Source of the DNA: Hyphomicrobium_A sp963776675
Lineage (GTDB): Bacteria; Pseudomonadota; Alphaproteobacteria; Rhizobiales; Hyphomicrobiaceae
Assembly: GCA_963776675.1 (NCBI GenBank)
Contig: CAVZNR010000029.1
Coordinates: 62,001-126,000, forward strand
Length of the DNA: 64,000 bases
Direction of reading: 5' to 3'
Shown here: one piece after another, positions 1 through 10,085 of the stretch
Position numbering within the stretch: position 1 is the stretch's first letter
Layout of the letters: each line of letters starts with the position of its first letter
Notes under the pieces: generated by a model
Databases searched by the model: none
The model's input: only the letters and a program-made list of their open reading frames with translations
Told to the model about the DNA's origin: nothing
Translations under genes and position numbers: made by a program

Positions 1-2
1 TG

Positions 3-1097
3 AGCTGGCTCTACGACGGCCTGCTCGATACGCCGGTGACCATCGGCGTCGGCCAAATCATGATCGATAAGCCGCTCCTGCTGTGGATCAACGACGGCCT
101 CATGGCCATCTTCTTCTTTCTGGTGGGGCTCGAGATCAAGCGCGAGCTGATGGTCGGAGAGCTCTCGACCACGAAGCAAGCCTCGCTACCCGTCATCGCC
201 GCCGTGGGCGGCATGCTGGTGCCGGCCCTCATCTATTCGTCCATCAACTGGACCGACGACATCGCCCTGCACGGCTGGGCCATTCCCGCTGCCACCGACA
301 TCGCCTTCGCCGTCGGCGTGCTGGCGCTGCTTGGGCCGCGCGTACCCACCTCGCTGAAGGTGTTCCTGCTGGCGCTCGCCATCATCGACGATCTCGGCGC
401 CATCATGATCATCGCCTTCTTCTACACCTCGCACCTGTCGCTGGCGGCGCTCGGCCTAGCGGCCGTCGGCGTCGGACTGCTGGCCATCCTCAATTTTCGC
501 GGGGTCACGCACATCGCGCCCTACGTCCTCGTCGGCGTCTTCATCTGGGTGTGCGTGTTGAAGTCGGGCGTGCACGCCACGCTTTCCGGCGTGGCGACCG
601 CGCTCGCCGTCCCACTCACCATCCCGAAGGGCGAAACGCAGAGCCCGCTGGTCAAGCTCGAGGAGGCGCTGCACCCGTGGGTCACCTTCGGCGTGCTGCC
701 GCTGTTCGCCTTTGGCAACGCCGGCGTGACGCTCGCGGGCATGACAATCGAAAAGGTGTTCAGCGCCATTCCCATGGGCATTGCGCTGGGCCTCTTCATC
801 GGTAAGCCCATCGGAATCTTCGGGTTCTCGTGGGCCGCCATCAAGCTCAAGCTAGCTGGCAAGCCCGAGGGCGCGAACTGGCCGCAGATCTTCGGTGTCG
901 CCATCCTCGGCGGCATCGGCTTTACCATGAGCCTTTTCATAGGCATGCTGGCCTTTGTCGACACTGAGCGCGCCGCCGAGATCCGCATCGGCGTGCTGCT
1001 CGGGTCGATCGTCTCGGCGACCGTGGGCTACCTGGTCTTGAAACGCGTGACCCCCGCCGTCGTCTCCGTCAAACCCTCAGCCACAGGACATCGATGA
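3..1097 (+). CDS. nhaA: Na+/H+ antiporter NhaA (5' end outside window)
   Basis: Inner-membrane antiporter that exports Na+ in exchange for protons, serving pH and sodium homeostasis. The reading frame is open from the left edge, so the N-terminus is missing; 364 residues are present against roughly 390 for the family. The text WINDGLMAIFFFLVGLEIKR near the start and LALAIIDDLGAI near the middle match NhaA; the paired aspartates of the latter are the ion-binding pair of the E. coli enzyme. Many hydrophobic segments follow throughout. The stop codon overlaps the start of the carbonic anhydrase gene in an ATGA junction, so the two are probably translationally coupled. A GTG at position 36 lies inside the conserved region and is unlikely to be the start. 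Confidence 0.95.
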   Translation, partial: SWLYDGLLDTPVTIGVGQIMIDKPLLLWINDGLMAIFFFLVGLEIKRELMVGELSTTKQASLPVIAAVGGMLVPALIYSSINWTDDIALHGWAIPAATDIAFAVGVLALLGPRVPTSLKVFLLALAIIDDLGAIMIIAFFYTSHLSLAALGLAAVGVGLLAILNFRGVTHIAPYVLVGVFIWVCVLKSGVHATLSGVATALAVPLTIPKGETQSPLVKLEEALHPWVTFGVLPLFAFGNAGVTLAGMTIEKVFSAIPMGIALGLFIGKPIGIFGFSWAAIKLKLAGKPEGANWPQIFGVAILGGIGFTMSLFIGMLAFVDTERAAEIRIGVLLGSIVSATVGYLVLKRVTPAVVSVKPSATGHR

Positions 1098-1732
1098 CGC
1101 CCTTCCCCGAACCGCTCGCAGACAGATACCGCCGCTTCAAACATCGCCACTTCGAGCCCAACATCGAGCAATACGAGGAGCTCGCTGCTTACGGGCAATC
1201 GCCACAGGTGATGATCGTTTCGTGCTGCGACAGCCGCGTCGACCCGGAGACCATCTTCTCCGCCATGCCGGGCGAGCTGTTCGTGATGCGCAACGTGGCA
1301 AACCTCATCCCGCCCTACGAGACGGGCGGCACCTATCACGGCGTCTCCGCCGCGATCGAGTTCGCCGTGCTCAATCTGCGCATCAAGAACCTGCTGATCA
1401 TGGGCCACTCGGGCTGCGGCGGCGTGAAAGCGGCGCTCGACCGCGAGGCGGCACGCGAGACGGAAGGCCAGTTCATCACCAAGTGGATGTCGATGCTGGA
1501 GTCGGCGCGGCTGAGGGTGCTGGCAAGCCACCAGGGCTCCTCGCACAAGGACATGGTCACGGCGCTCGAGCATGAGGGGATCAAGACGTCGCTGACGAAC
1601 CTGCGCACCTTCCCCTTCCTGCAGGAGTTGGAGAGCAAGGGCCGCCTATCCCTGCACGGGGCCTATTTCGACATCGCGACGGGGACGCTGTCGGCGCTGA
1701 ACGAGGCGACCGGCAAGTTCTATTCGCTGTAG
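1094..1732 (+). CDS. can: Beta-class carbonic anhydrase
   Basis: Zinc enzyme interconverting CO2 and bicarbonate in the cytoplasm. The 212-residue length is normal for bacterial beta-carbonic anhydrases. The zinc-site motif CxDSR is seen at residues 44-48 (C44, D46, R48), and the remaining ligands H105 and C108 lie in GHSGCGG. The ATG overlaps the nhaA stop by 4 bases, which suggests coupled translation and a shared role in pH or bicarbonate balance (inference). The gene ends 2 bases before the convergent stop of ccmG. The family assignment is firm; whether the symbol should be can or cynT cannot be decided from sequence alone. Confidence 0.95.
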   Translation: MTPFPEPLADRYRRFKHRHFEPNIEQYEELAAYGQSPQVMIVSCCDSRVDPETIFSAMPGELFVMRNVANLIPPYETGGTYHGVSAAIEFAVLNLRIKNLLIMGHSGCGGVKAALDREAARETEGQFITKWMSMLESARLRVLASHQGSSHKDMVTALEHEGIKTSLTNLRTFPFLQELESKGRLSLHGAYFDIATGTLSALNEATGKFYSL

Positions 1733-1734
1733 CC

Positions 1735-2367
1735 TCAGCTCGCTCCAGGCGGCGCCTTGCGCGCCGCCTCGATGGCCGGGATCAGCTGCGAAATCAGTGA
1801 CTGGGGCGAGATGGGCCCGACGTGCTTGAACACGATCTCGCCCTTGCCGTTGACGACGAACGTCTCGGGCATGCCGTAGACGCCCCACTCGATGGCGCCG
1901 CGGCCGTTGTCGTCGGTGCCCACACTCACGAACGGATTGCCGTAGCGGCCGAGGAAGCGGCGCGCCGACGCCGGCTGGTCCTTGTAGTTGACGCCGTAGA
2001 TCGCCACTCCGGTCTTTTCCTTCAGCGCCACCAGGTAGCTTTGCTCCTCGGCGCACGGCACACACCACGACGCCCAGAAGTTGACCACGCTCACGTTGCC
2101 GTCGGCGAGCACCGCGCTCGTGAAACCCGGCACCGGATGCGTGCCGTCGGTGAGACCGGCGAGCGGAGGAAACTCGGTCGCGGGTGCGTGCTTGCCGATC
2201 AGCGCGGACGGCAGCTTGGAGGGGTCGCCCGCCGTCAGCGCAAAGCCGAACACGGCAACGAGCGCGGCAAACACGATCACCGGCACGATCACCCACGTCA
2301 GGCTGCGCTTGGACGCCGGATCCTTCGGCGGCTCGCCGGCACCGCGGTCGTCAACGGCCATTTGCAT
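1735..2367 (-). CDS. ccmG: Thiol:disulfide interchange protein CcmG/DsbE
   Basis: Membrane-anchored periplasmic thioredoxin-like protein that reduces apocytochrome c cysteines before haem attachment. An N-terminal transmembrane anchor is at about residues 24-45 (start at 2367). The redox motif WCVPC is at residues 101-105 (C102, C105), followed by GVNYKDQP, typical of the family. The frame could begin further upstream at 2442, but that would run back into ccmD. The ATG at 2367 gives 210 residues, leaves a 16-base gap after ccmD, and has a modest AAGG ribosome site. It is the last gene of the ccmABCDG operon. Confidence 0.93.
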   Translation of the reverse strand: MQMAVDDRGAGEPPKDPASKRSLTWVIVPVIVFAALVAVFGFALTAGDPSKLPSALIGKHAPATEFPPLAGLTDGTHPVPGFTSAVLADGNVSVVNFWASWCVPCAEEQSYLVALKEKTGVAIYGVNYKDQPASARRFLGRYGNPFVSVGTDDNGRGAIEWGVYGMPETFVVNGKGEIVFKHVGPISPQSLISQLIPAIEAARKAPPGAS

Positions 2368-2383
2368 TGCTTGTGCGCCTTGA

Positions 2384-2557
2384 TCAGGAGTTGGAGGGAC
2401 GCTCCGAGCGGCGGGTGACGCCGCGTTTTGCCAAGTCTGCAAGCCGCCGCTCCTGCTGGCGCCCGTCGAGGACGAGCCAGGCGATCAGCCCGGCGAGCAC
2501 CACGGCCGTGATGGCGTAAGCCGACCATATGAACGCTGCGTGCGGACCCAGATCCAT
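2384..2557 (-). CDS. ccmD: Haem exporter protein CcmD
   Basis: Small inner-membrane subunit of the CcmABCD complex that releases holo-CcmE. The 57-residue frame begins MDLGPHAAFIWSAYAIT, the usual CcmD opening. It has one transmembrane helix at about residues 10-31, followed by a basic tail (DGRQQERR). It starts 4 bases after the ccmC stop and ends 16 bases before ccmG, exactly where ccmD belongs. Assignment rests on size, topology, opening motif and operon position. Confidence 0.92.
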   Translation of the reverse strand: MDLGPHAAFIWSAYAITAVVLAGLIAWLVLDGRQQERRLADLAKRGVTRRSERPSNS

Positions 2558-2561
2558 CGGC

Positions 2562-3323
2562 CTACTCCGCCGCCGCGAGCTGCGCCGCCTGCGCCCGCTC
2601 CACTTCCGCCATCTGCAGCGCCTTGACGCGGCGGCGCAGGATCTCGTTGCGCATGGCCTTCAGATGTAGCGCCACGAACATCAGCAGATAGCCGCCGCCC
2701 ATGACGAACAGGGGCAGCTCGATCGCGGGATCGAGGGTGGAGCCGCCGGCCCGCAGCACGCTCGCGCCCTGATGCAGCGTGTTGCCGAACTCGACCGAGA
2801 ATTTGATCACCGGCAGCATCACGACGCCCACCAGCGCCAGGATCGCGGTCAGCTTCGCCGCCTGCGTCTCGTCCTCGACGGAGGACCTGAGCGCGATCAG
2901 TCCGAGATAGAGAAAGAACAGGATCAGCACCGAGGTCAGGCGCGCATCCCACACCCAGTAGGTGCCCCACGTCGGGCGTCCCCACAGCGACCCCGTGACC
3001 AGGGCCAGAAACGTGAACGCCGCACCCACCGGCGCGGCGGCCTTGGCCGAGACGTCGGCCAGCGGATGCCGGAACACGAGCAGGCCGAACGCCGAGACGG
3101 CGATGAACGCGTAAGCCGCCATCGCGATCCAGGCCGCGGGCACGTGGATGTACATGATGCGCACGGTCTCGCCCTGCTGATAGTCGGGCGGCGAGTCGAA
3201 GAAGCTCAGGTAGAGACCGTAGGCGATGACGAGGGCCGCAGCGCCCGCGACCCACGGCAAGACGCGGGCGGACAGGTCCATGAACCGGGTCGGGTTGGCG
3301 AGGCGCTGGGTGACGGTCTGCAT
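2562..3323 (-). CDS. ccmC: Haem exporter protein CcmC
   Basis: Six-helix inner-membrane protein that presents haem to CcmE during cytochrome c maturation. The 253-residue protein has the periplasmic tryptophan-rich motif WGTYWVWDARLTSVLILFF, the hallmark of CcmC and CcmF, and a conserved histidine in MYIHVPAAWIA. The ATG at 3323 is supported by the match of the N-terminal region to the family. The gene lies between ccmB (126 bases upstream, an unusually wide gap for this operon) and ccmD (4 bases downstream). Confidence 0.95.
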   Translation of the reverse strand: MQTVTQRLANPTRFMDLSARVLPWVAGAAALVIAYGLYLSFFDSPPDYQQGETVRIMYIHVPAAWIAMAAYAFIAVSAFGLLVFRHPLADVSAKAAAPVGAAFTFLALVTGSLWGRPTWGTYWVWDARLTSVLILFFLYLGLIALRSSVEDETQAAKLTAILALVGVVMLPVIKFSVEFGNTLHQGASVLRAGGSTLDPAIELPLFVMGGGYLLMFVALHLKAMRNEILRRRVKALQMAEVERAQAAQLAAAE

Positions 3324-3449
3324 TGGAATTGATCTAAGGGGTTAGGCGGCCAAGTGCAATTGAGCGCGCTCAGCCTAAGACCCAATAGACAATAGGCATT
3401 GAGAAATTGGGCAGAAATCCCGTCACTGTTGGCCACTCTATTGCCAAAG

Positions 3450-4115
3450 TTACTGCATCTGCACACGCAGCGCCGCGGCAGCCGCGATCGGCCCCAGCAC
3501 CACCGCCGCCAGCGACACCGCGGTAAGGATTAAGAAAGGTTGGGCCCAGCCGTCGGGCCCCATCAGACCCGCGATCGACGCCATCCCGAACACCAGCGTC
3601 GGCACGTAGAGCGGCAGCACCAGGAGCGCGATCAAAAGCCCGCCGCGGTGCGCGCGCAAGGTGAGTGCCGCTCCGACCGCACCGATGAAGCTGACCGCCG
3701 GGGTGCCGACCAGCATCGTCGCCACCAGCACCGGATAGGCATCGATCTCCAGATTGAGCAGGATGCCGAGCACGGGCGCTAAGAGCGTCAGCGGAATGCC
3801 GGTCGATATCCAGTGCGCCAAGGCCTTGGCGGCGGCGACCAGCTCCAGCGGCAGCGGCCCCGTCGCCAGAATGTCGAGCGACCCGTCCTCGTGGTCGGCG
3901 CCGAACATGCGCGGCAGCGACAGCAGCGCCGATAGGAGCAGCGCGATCCACAACACGCCCGGCGCAATGCGCGACAACAAGTTGAGGTCGGCGCCGAGCC
4001 CTAAGGGCAGCAGCGTCACCACGAGCATGTAGAAGCCGAGCGCGGTGCCGAGCGCGCCGCCCTGGCGCACGGCGAGGCGCAAGTCGCGCCGGACGAGGGT
4101 CGCGAAGGGGCTCAT
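3450..4115 (-). CDS. ccmB: Haem exporter ABC permease CcmB
   Basis: Membrane subunit of the CcmABCD ABC-type complex. The 221-residue hydrophobic protein has about six membrane segments. It opens with MSPFATLVRRDLRLAVRQGG, characteristic of CcmB, and contains the cytoplasmic stretch HEDGSLDILATGPLPLELV. Its start codon overlaps the ccmA stop by 4 bases, which implies coupled synthesis of the two subunits. The 126-base gap after it, before ccmC, holds no gene that can be supported. Confidence 0.95.
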   Translation of the reverse strand: MSPFATLVRRDLRLAVRQGGALGTALGFYMLVVTLLPLGLGADLNLLSRIAPGVLWIALLLSALLSLPRMFGADHEDGSLDILATGPLPLELVAAAKALAHWISTGIPLTLLAPVLGILLNLEIDAYPVLVATMLVGTPAVSFIGAVGAALTLRAHRGGLLIALLVLPLYVPTLVFGMASIAGLMGPDGWAQPFLILTAVSLAAVVLGPIAAAAALRVQMQ

Positions 4116-4723
4116 TTCGAGCCCTCCGCCGGTCCCAGCCGGATCTCCTGGGCGCGCGCCAGCTCCATCGGGATATGCGTGGCGATCACCGCCAGGCCGC
4201 CGCCGCCGACGTGCGCATCGATCGCCTTTACGAGGAGCGCGACCGAGGCGGCATCGAGCGACACCGTCGGCTCGTCCAGCAGCCAGACGGGGCGCCTGGC
4301 CGCCGCCAGCCGCGCCAGCCCTAAGCGCCGCTTCTGCCCGGCCGACAGGTAGCCAGCCGGGATATCGGCGAGCCCCGTCAGCGCAAAGGCGCTCAGCGCC
4401 GCCGCGACATCCCCGCCTGCGTCGAGATAGGCCGCCCAGAACGCGAGGTTCTCCTGCACCGTCAGGTGCGACTTGATGCCGTCGAGGTGCCCCACGAAGT
4501 GCATCTGCTCGCCCGGCTCGCGCTCGTCGTCCCCGTTTTTGAGGCGCACGTAGCCCGATGCCGGCCGCAGAAACCCAGCAAGCGCGCGCAAAAGCGTCGT
4601 CTTTCCCGACCCGTTGGCCCCGGTCAGGAGAAGCGCACTGCCCCCACTCAGGCGGAAGGACAAACCGTCCACGATCACCCGCCCGCCGCGGCTCAAGACT
4701 AGATTTTCAGCAACGAGCTGCAC
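4112..4723 (-). CDS. ccmA: Cytochrome c biogenesis ATP-binding protein CcmA
   Basis: ATPase subunit of the CcmABCD complex; ATP hydrolysis frees haem-loaded CcmE. The 203-residue protein has Walker A GANGSGKT at residues 35-42, an ABC signature LSAGQKRRLGLARL, and Walker B VWLLDEPTVSLD. It is first in the leftward ccmABCDG operon. It is divergent from acnA across a 222-base gap that must hold both promoters. No clear promoter motif was identified there apart from an AT-rich stretch near 4811-4820. Confidence 0.96.
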   Translation of the reverse strand: MQLVAENLVLSRGGRVIVDGLSFRLSGGSALLLTGANGSGKTTLLRALAGFLRPASGYVRLKNGDDEREPGEQMHFVGHLDGIKSHLTVQENLAFWAAYLDAGGDVAAALSAFALTGLADIPAGYLSAGQKRRLGLARLAAARRPVWLLDEPTVSLDAASVALLVKAIDAHVGGGGLAVIATHIPMELARAQEIRLGPAEGSK

Positions 4724-4945
4724 GGCTCTTGATCATCCGCGTGACAGAATGCAGTGGCGAAGCGAAGGGAAAATCCCGCAAAATGCGTGTACGACGCACG
4801 CTGGCCCCGCGGGGAGCGCCGGCCTATATAAAAGGCACGCTTCCTGCGACGCCAGAGCAAATGAGAGCCAATCCGGTCCGCAGCACCGGCAAGGTTGATG
4901 CAGGTTGCAGGTCCCCAGGTTCCGCGAACGTAAGGAGACGAACCC

Positions 4946-7666
<2,721 letters not shown>

Positions 7667-7797
7667 GCCGGCAGATTAGCGTGGATTAAGGAGACTCAAT
7701 CTTTCGTGACCGCCCGTTGAAGGGTCGAGGCCCGCCAACTAGTCTTAGGTTACAAAGTAGCTTTTTAGGCCCCAGTTTTCTCCAGGTTCCAGCGCGA

Positions 7798-8565
7798 ATG
7801 CGATTGCCCACCATAGCTGCGCTCACCACGGCGCTCCTCGTCACGTGCTCCGGCGTCGCGCCGGCGCAGGTGCCCGAGCCGGGCATCAATCCGTCGTTCC
7901 CGCCGCCCAAGACCGTGCTCGAGCTGTTTACCAGCCAGGGCTGCGACACCTGCCCGCCGGCCGATCAGGTGTTCGCCTCCTACGCCAAGCGCCCCGATAT
8001 CATCGCCATCACGCTACCCGTCGACATCTGGGACTACCTGGGCTGGAAGGACACGCTCGCCTCCGACAAGAACTCCGAGCGCCAGAAGTTCTACGCCAAA
8101 GCGCGCGGCGACGGCGCCATCTACACGCCGCAGGTCATGGTCAACGGCATGATTGGCGTGCCTGGCAACGACCTCAAGGCCATCGACAACGCCATCATGG
8201 TCTCCGACGAGGCGCTGCAGACGTCGCATGTGCCCATCCGCTTCTGGCACGAGCGCAACTCCATCGTGATCGAGGCCGGCGACGCGCCACCCGGGCTCGA
8301 GAACAAGGAGGCGACCATCTGGTTCGCGGTGGTGCAGAAGAAGGCCAACGTGCCGGTCGAGCGCGGCGACAACAAAGGCAAGACGCTCACCTACACCAAC
8401 ATCGTGCGTGAGATGATCCCCGTCGGCACCTGGAACGGCAAGGCCATGGACCTGCGGCTTGCCCGCACCGCCATCATGCGGCCCGAGACCGAGGCCTGCA
8501 TCGTGCTGTTGCAGGAGGGCAAGGCCGGACCGATCCTGGGCGCCGCCTGGACGGGGCTTTGGTAG
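7798..8565 (+). CDS. Secreted DUF1223 thioredoxin-fold protein
   Basis: Periplasmic protein of the DUF1223 family, which adopts a thioredoxin-like fold; its substrate is unknown. The ATG at 7798 gives 255 residues with a clear signal peptide (residues 1-23, ending near APAQ). An earlier in-frame start at 7717 would bury this signal. The family core ELFTSQGCDTCPPAD carries a CxxC pair (C49, C52), suggesting redox activity (inference). It is followed by LPVDIWDYLGWKD, also typical of the family. It lies 131 bases after acnA in the same direction. Confidence 0.85.
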   Translation: MRLPTIAALTTALLVTCSGVAPAQVPEPGINPSFPPPKTVLELFTSQGCDTCPPADQVFASYAKRPDIIAITLPVDIWDYLGWKDTLASDKNSERQKFYAKARGDGAIYTPQVMVNGMIGVPGNDLKAIDNAIMVSDEALQTSHVPIRFWHERNSIVIEAGDAPPGLENKEATIWFAVVQKKANVPVERGDNKGKTLTYTNIVREMIPVGTWNGKAMDLRLARTAIMRPETEACIVLLQEGKAGPILGAAWTGLW

Positions 8566-8602
8566 CCGGCCGATAAACCCGCACATCGCTTCGGCGTATT
8601 GT

Positions 8603-8617
8603 GGGTACGTCGTACCC
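8603..8617. promoter_or_regulatory. Perfect 15-bp inverted repeat upstream of fic
   Basis: Arms GGGTACG and CGTACCC around a single central T. It lies 37 bases after the DUF1223 stop and about 85 bases before the fic start, so it could be an operator or part of a promoter. There is no T-tract, so it is not a simple terminator. Function is inferred from position only. Confidence 0.4.
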
Positions 8618-8629
8618 TAATCGTAGTGG

Positions 8630-8709
8630 ATATGGGCAAAAAGCGGTATTTTTTGCCCATATTCTTATGGACATGTCCACCGCGTGCCCATATGCTGCGG
8701 ATATGGTCA
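8630..8709. promoter_or_regulatory. Four TGCCCATAT half-sites in the fic control region
   Basis: The 9-mer ATATGGGCA/TGCCCATAT occurs at 8630-8638 and 8654-8662 (facing pair, 15-base spacer), at 8685-8693, and as ATATGGTCA at 8701-8709 (second facing pair, 7-base spacer, one mismatch). The first pair sits inside a longer palindrome with 12-base arms (8631-8642 and 8650-8661) and a 7-base centre. The last half-site covers the proposed fic start codon. The arrangement suits a dimeric DNA-binding protein repressing fic; the winged-helix end of Fic itself is an obvious candidate (inference). Confidence 0.55.
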
Positions 8710-9842
8710 AAAAACCTCAAAAATTACCCACGTCAGGTCGGTTCGACCCCGTAAAGCCCTACAATGCCCTGCCGCCGATCCCGGCCGCCGACGTGCTCGA
8801 GACGATCCCGGTGCTGCGCAAGTGCGTTGGAGCCAGCCGTGCGCTCGCCGGCCTCAAGGAGGCGGCGCGGCTCATCCCCAATCAGGACGTGCTGATCAAC
8901 TCCATTCCCCTGCGCGAGGCCCGCGACAGCTCGGCAATCGAGAACATCGTCACCACCAACGACACCCTCTTCAAATTCGCCAACGCCGATCCCGCGAAAG
9001 CCGACGACGCGACCAAGGAAACCCTACGCTACCGCACCGCCCTCATGCAGGGTTTCAAGGACGTGCAGAAACGGCCGCTGAGCACGCGCACGGCGGTGCT
9101 GGTCTGCAGTGCGATCAAGAACGCCGATCTCGATATCCGCCAGGTCCCGGGCACTGCGCTCGCCCACCATCCCAGCGGCAAGATCATCTACACGCCGCCC
9201 GAGGGGCAAGCGGTGCTGCGCGAGAAGCTGTCGGGCCTGGAGCAATTCCTGCACGGCCGCGACGACATCGACCCGGTCATCCGCATGGCCGCCGCCCACT
9301 ACCAGTTCGAGGCCATCCATCCCTTCACCGACGGCAACGGTCGTACCGGACGCATCCTCAACACGCTCTTCCTGATCGACAAGAAGCTGCTCGACCTGCC
9401 GATCCTTTACCTGAGCCGCTACATCAACGAGCATCGATCCGAATACTACGACCGCCTGCTCGCCGTGACGACCTCGGGCCAATGGGAAGCGTGGTTGCTG
9501 TTCATGCTCGCCGCGGTCGAGGAAACATCGATCTGGACGACGGCAAAGATCCGCGCCATTGGCGACCTCATGGATGCAACCGTCGCCTACGTGAGCGCGG
9601 CGTCGCCCAAGATCTACAGCCGCGAGCTGATCGAGGTGATCTTTACGCAGCCCTACAGCCGCATCGGCGACGTGGTCGACGCGAAGCTCGGCAACCGGAA
9701 GACCGCGAGTAAGCACCTCAAGGAGCTCGTTGGCAAAGGCGTGCTGCAGGAGCGACAGGAAGGACGCGAGAACATCTACATCAACGTGCGCTTCCTCGAG
9801 CTGCTGACCTCCGATTCCAACGCCTTCAAGACGTTCAAATAG
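8703..9842 (+). CDS. fic: Fic-family protein adenylyltransferase, SoFic-like, with C-terminal winged helix
   Basis: Fic-domain enzyme expected to transfer AMP from ATP to hydroxyl side chains of target proteins. From the ATG at 8703 it has 379 residues, close to the SoFic type. The N-terminal inhibitory-helix motif SxxxEN is at residues 76-81 (class II Fic). The active-site loop HPFTDGNGRTGR is at residues 206-217 with the catalytic H206. The C-terminal 80 residues look like a winged helix (GNRKTASKHLKELVGKGVL). In-frame starts at 8601 and 8667 are possible but would add a poorly conserved tail and lie inside the palindromes. Its target is unknown. Confidence 0.9.
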   Translation: MVKKPQKLPTSGRFDPVKPYNALPPIPAADVLETIPVLRKCVGASRALAGLKEAARLIPNQDVLINSIPLREARDSSAIENIVTTNDTLFKFANADPAKADDATKETLRYRTALMQGFKDVQKRPLSTRTAVLVCSAIKNADLDIRQVPGTALAHHPSGKIIYTPPEGQAVLREKLSGLEQFLHGRDDIDPVIRMAAAHYQFEAIHPFTDGNGRTGRILNTLFLIDKKLLDLPILYLSRYINEHRSEYYDRLLAVTTSGQWEAWLLFMLAAVEETSIWTTAKIRAIGDLMDATVAYVSAASPKIYSRELIEVIFTQPYSRIGDVVDAKLGNRKTASKHLKELVGKGVLQERQEGRENIYINVRFLELLTSDSNAFKTFK

Positions 9843-9887
9843 GCTGAACCCGCATCGCGCCGTTGCAGCGTACACTTAGAGCTTCTA

Positions 9888-10061
9888 CCCCCTCACCCGG
9901 CTCGCATGCTTGGCATTGCTCGCCGACCTCTCCCCATGGGAGAGGTGAAAGGCAGCGCTGGGGCGAGGTCAACATCACCTCTCCCGTCCATGCGAAGCAT
10001 GGCTCCGCCATGACGGGAGAGGTCGGCTGGACGCGCGAAGCGCGACGGCCGGGTGAGGGGT
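9888..10061. repeat. Intergenic inverted repeat, family A (full copy)
   Basis: Outer arms CCCCTCACCCGG and CCGGGTGAGGGG, with inner arms ACCTCTCCC and GGGAGAGGT. The element fills the space between fic and the convergent M3 peptidase gene. Related sequence recurs at 38431-38556, and the outer arms recur at 53029-53072. It resembles palindromic intergenic elements common in Hyphomicrobiales. It has no coding content and no T-tract. Confidence 0.8.
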
Positions 10062-10085
10062 TGCACACCGAGACGGAAAATTCCC

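Noticed and set aside
1646..2296. Long overlapping frames opposite or across ccmG, acnA, the M3 gene and many others
   Set aside because: They are Arg/Ala/Pro-rich shadow frames caused by high GC; none has family motifs or a ribosome site.
4811..4820. TATATAAAA upstream of acnA as a promoter
   Set aside because: No -35 element at proper spacing could be paired with it, so it was left uncalled.
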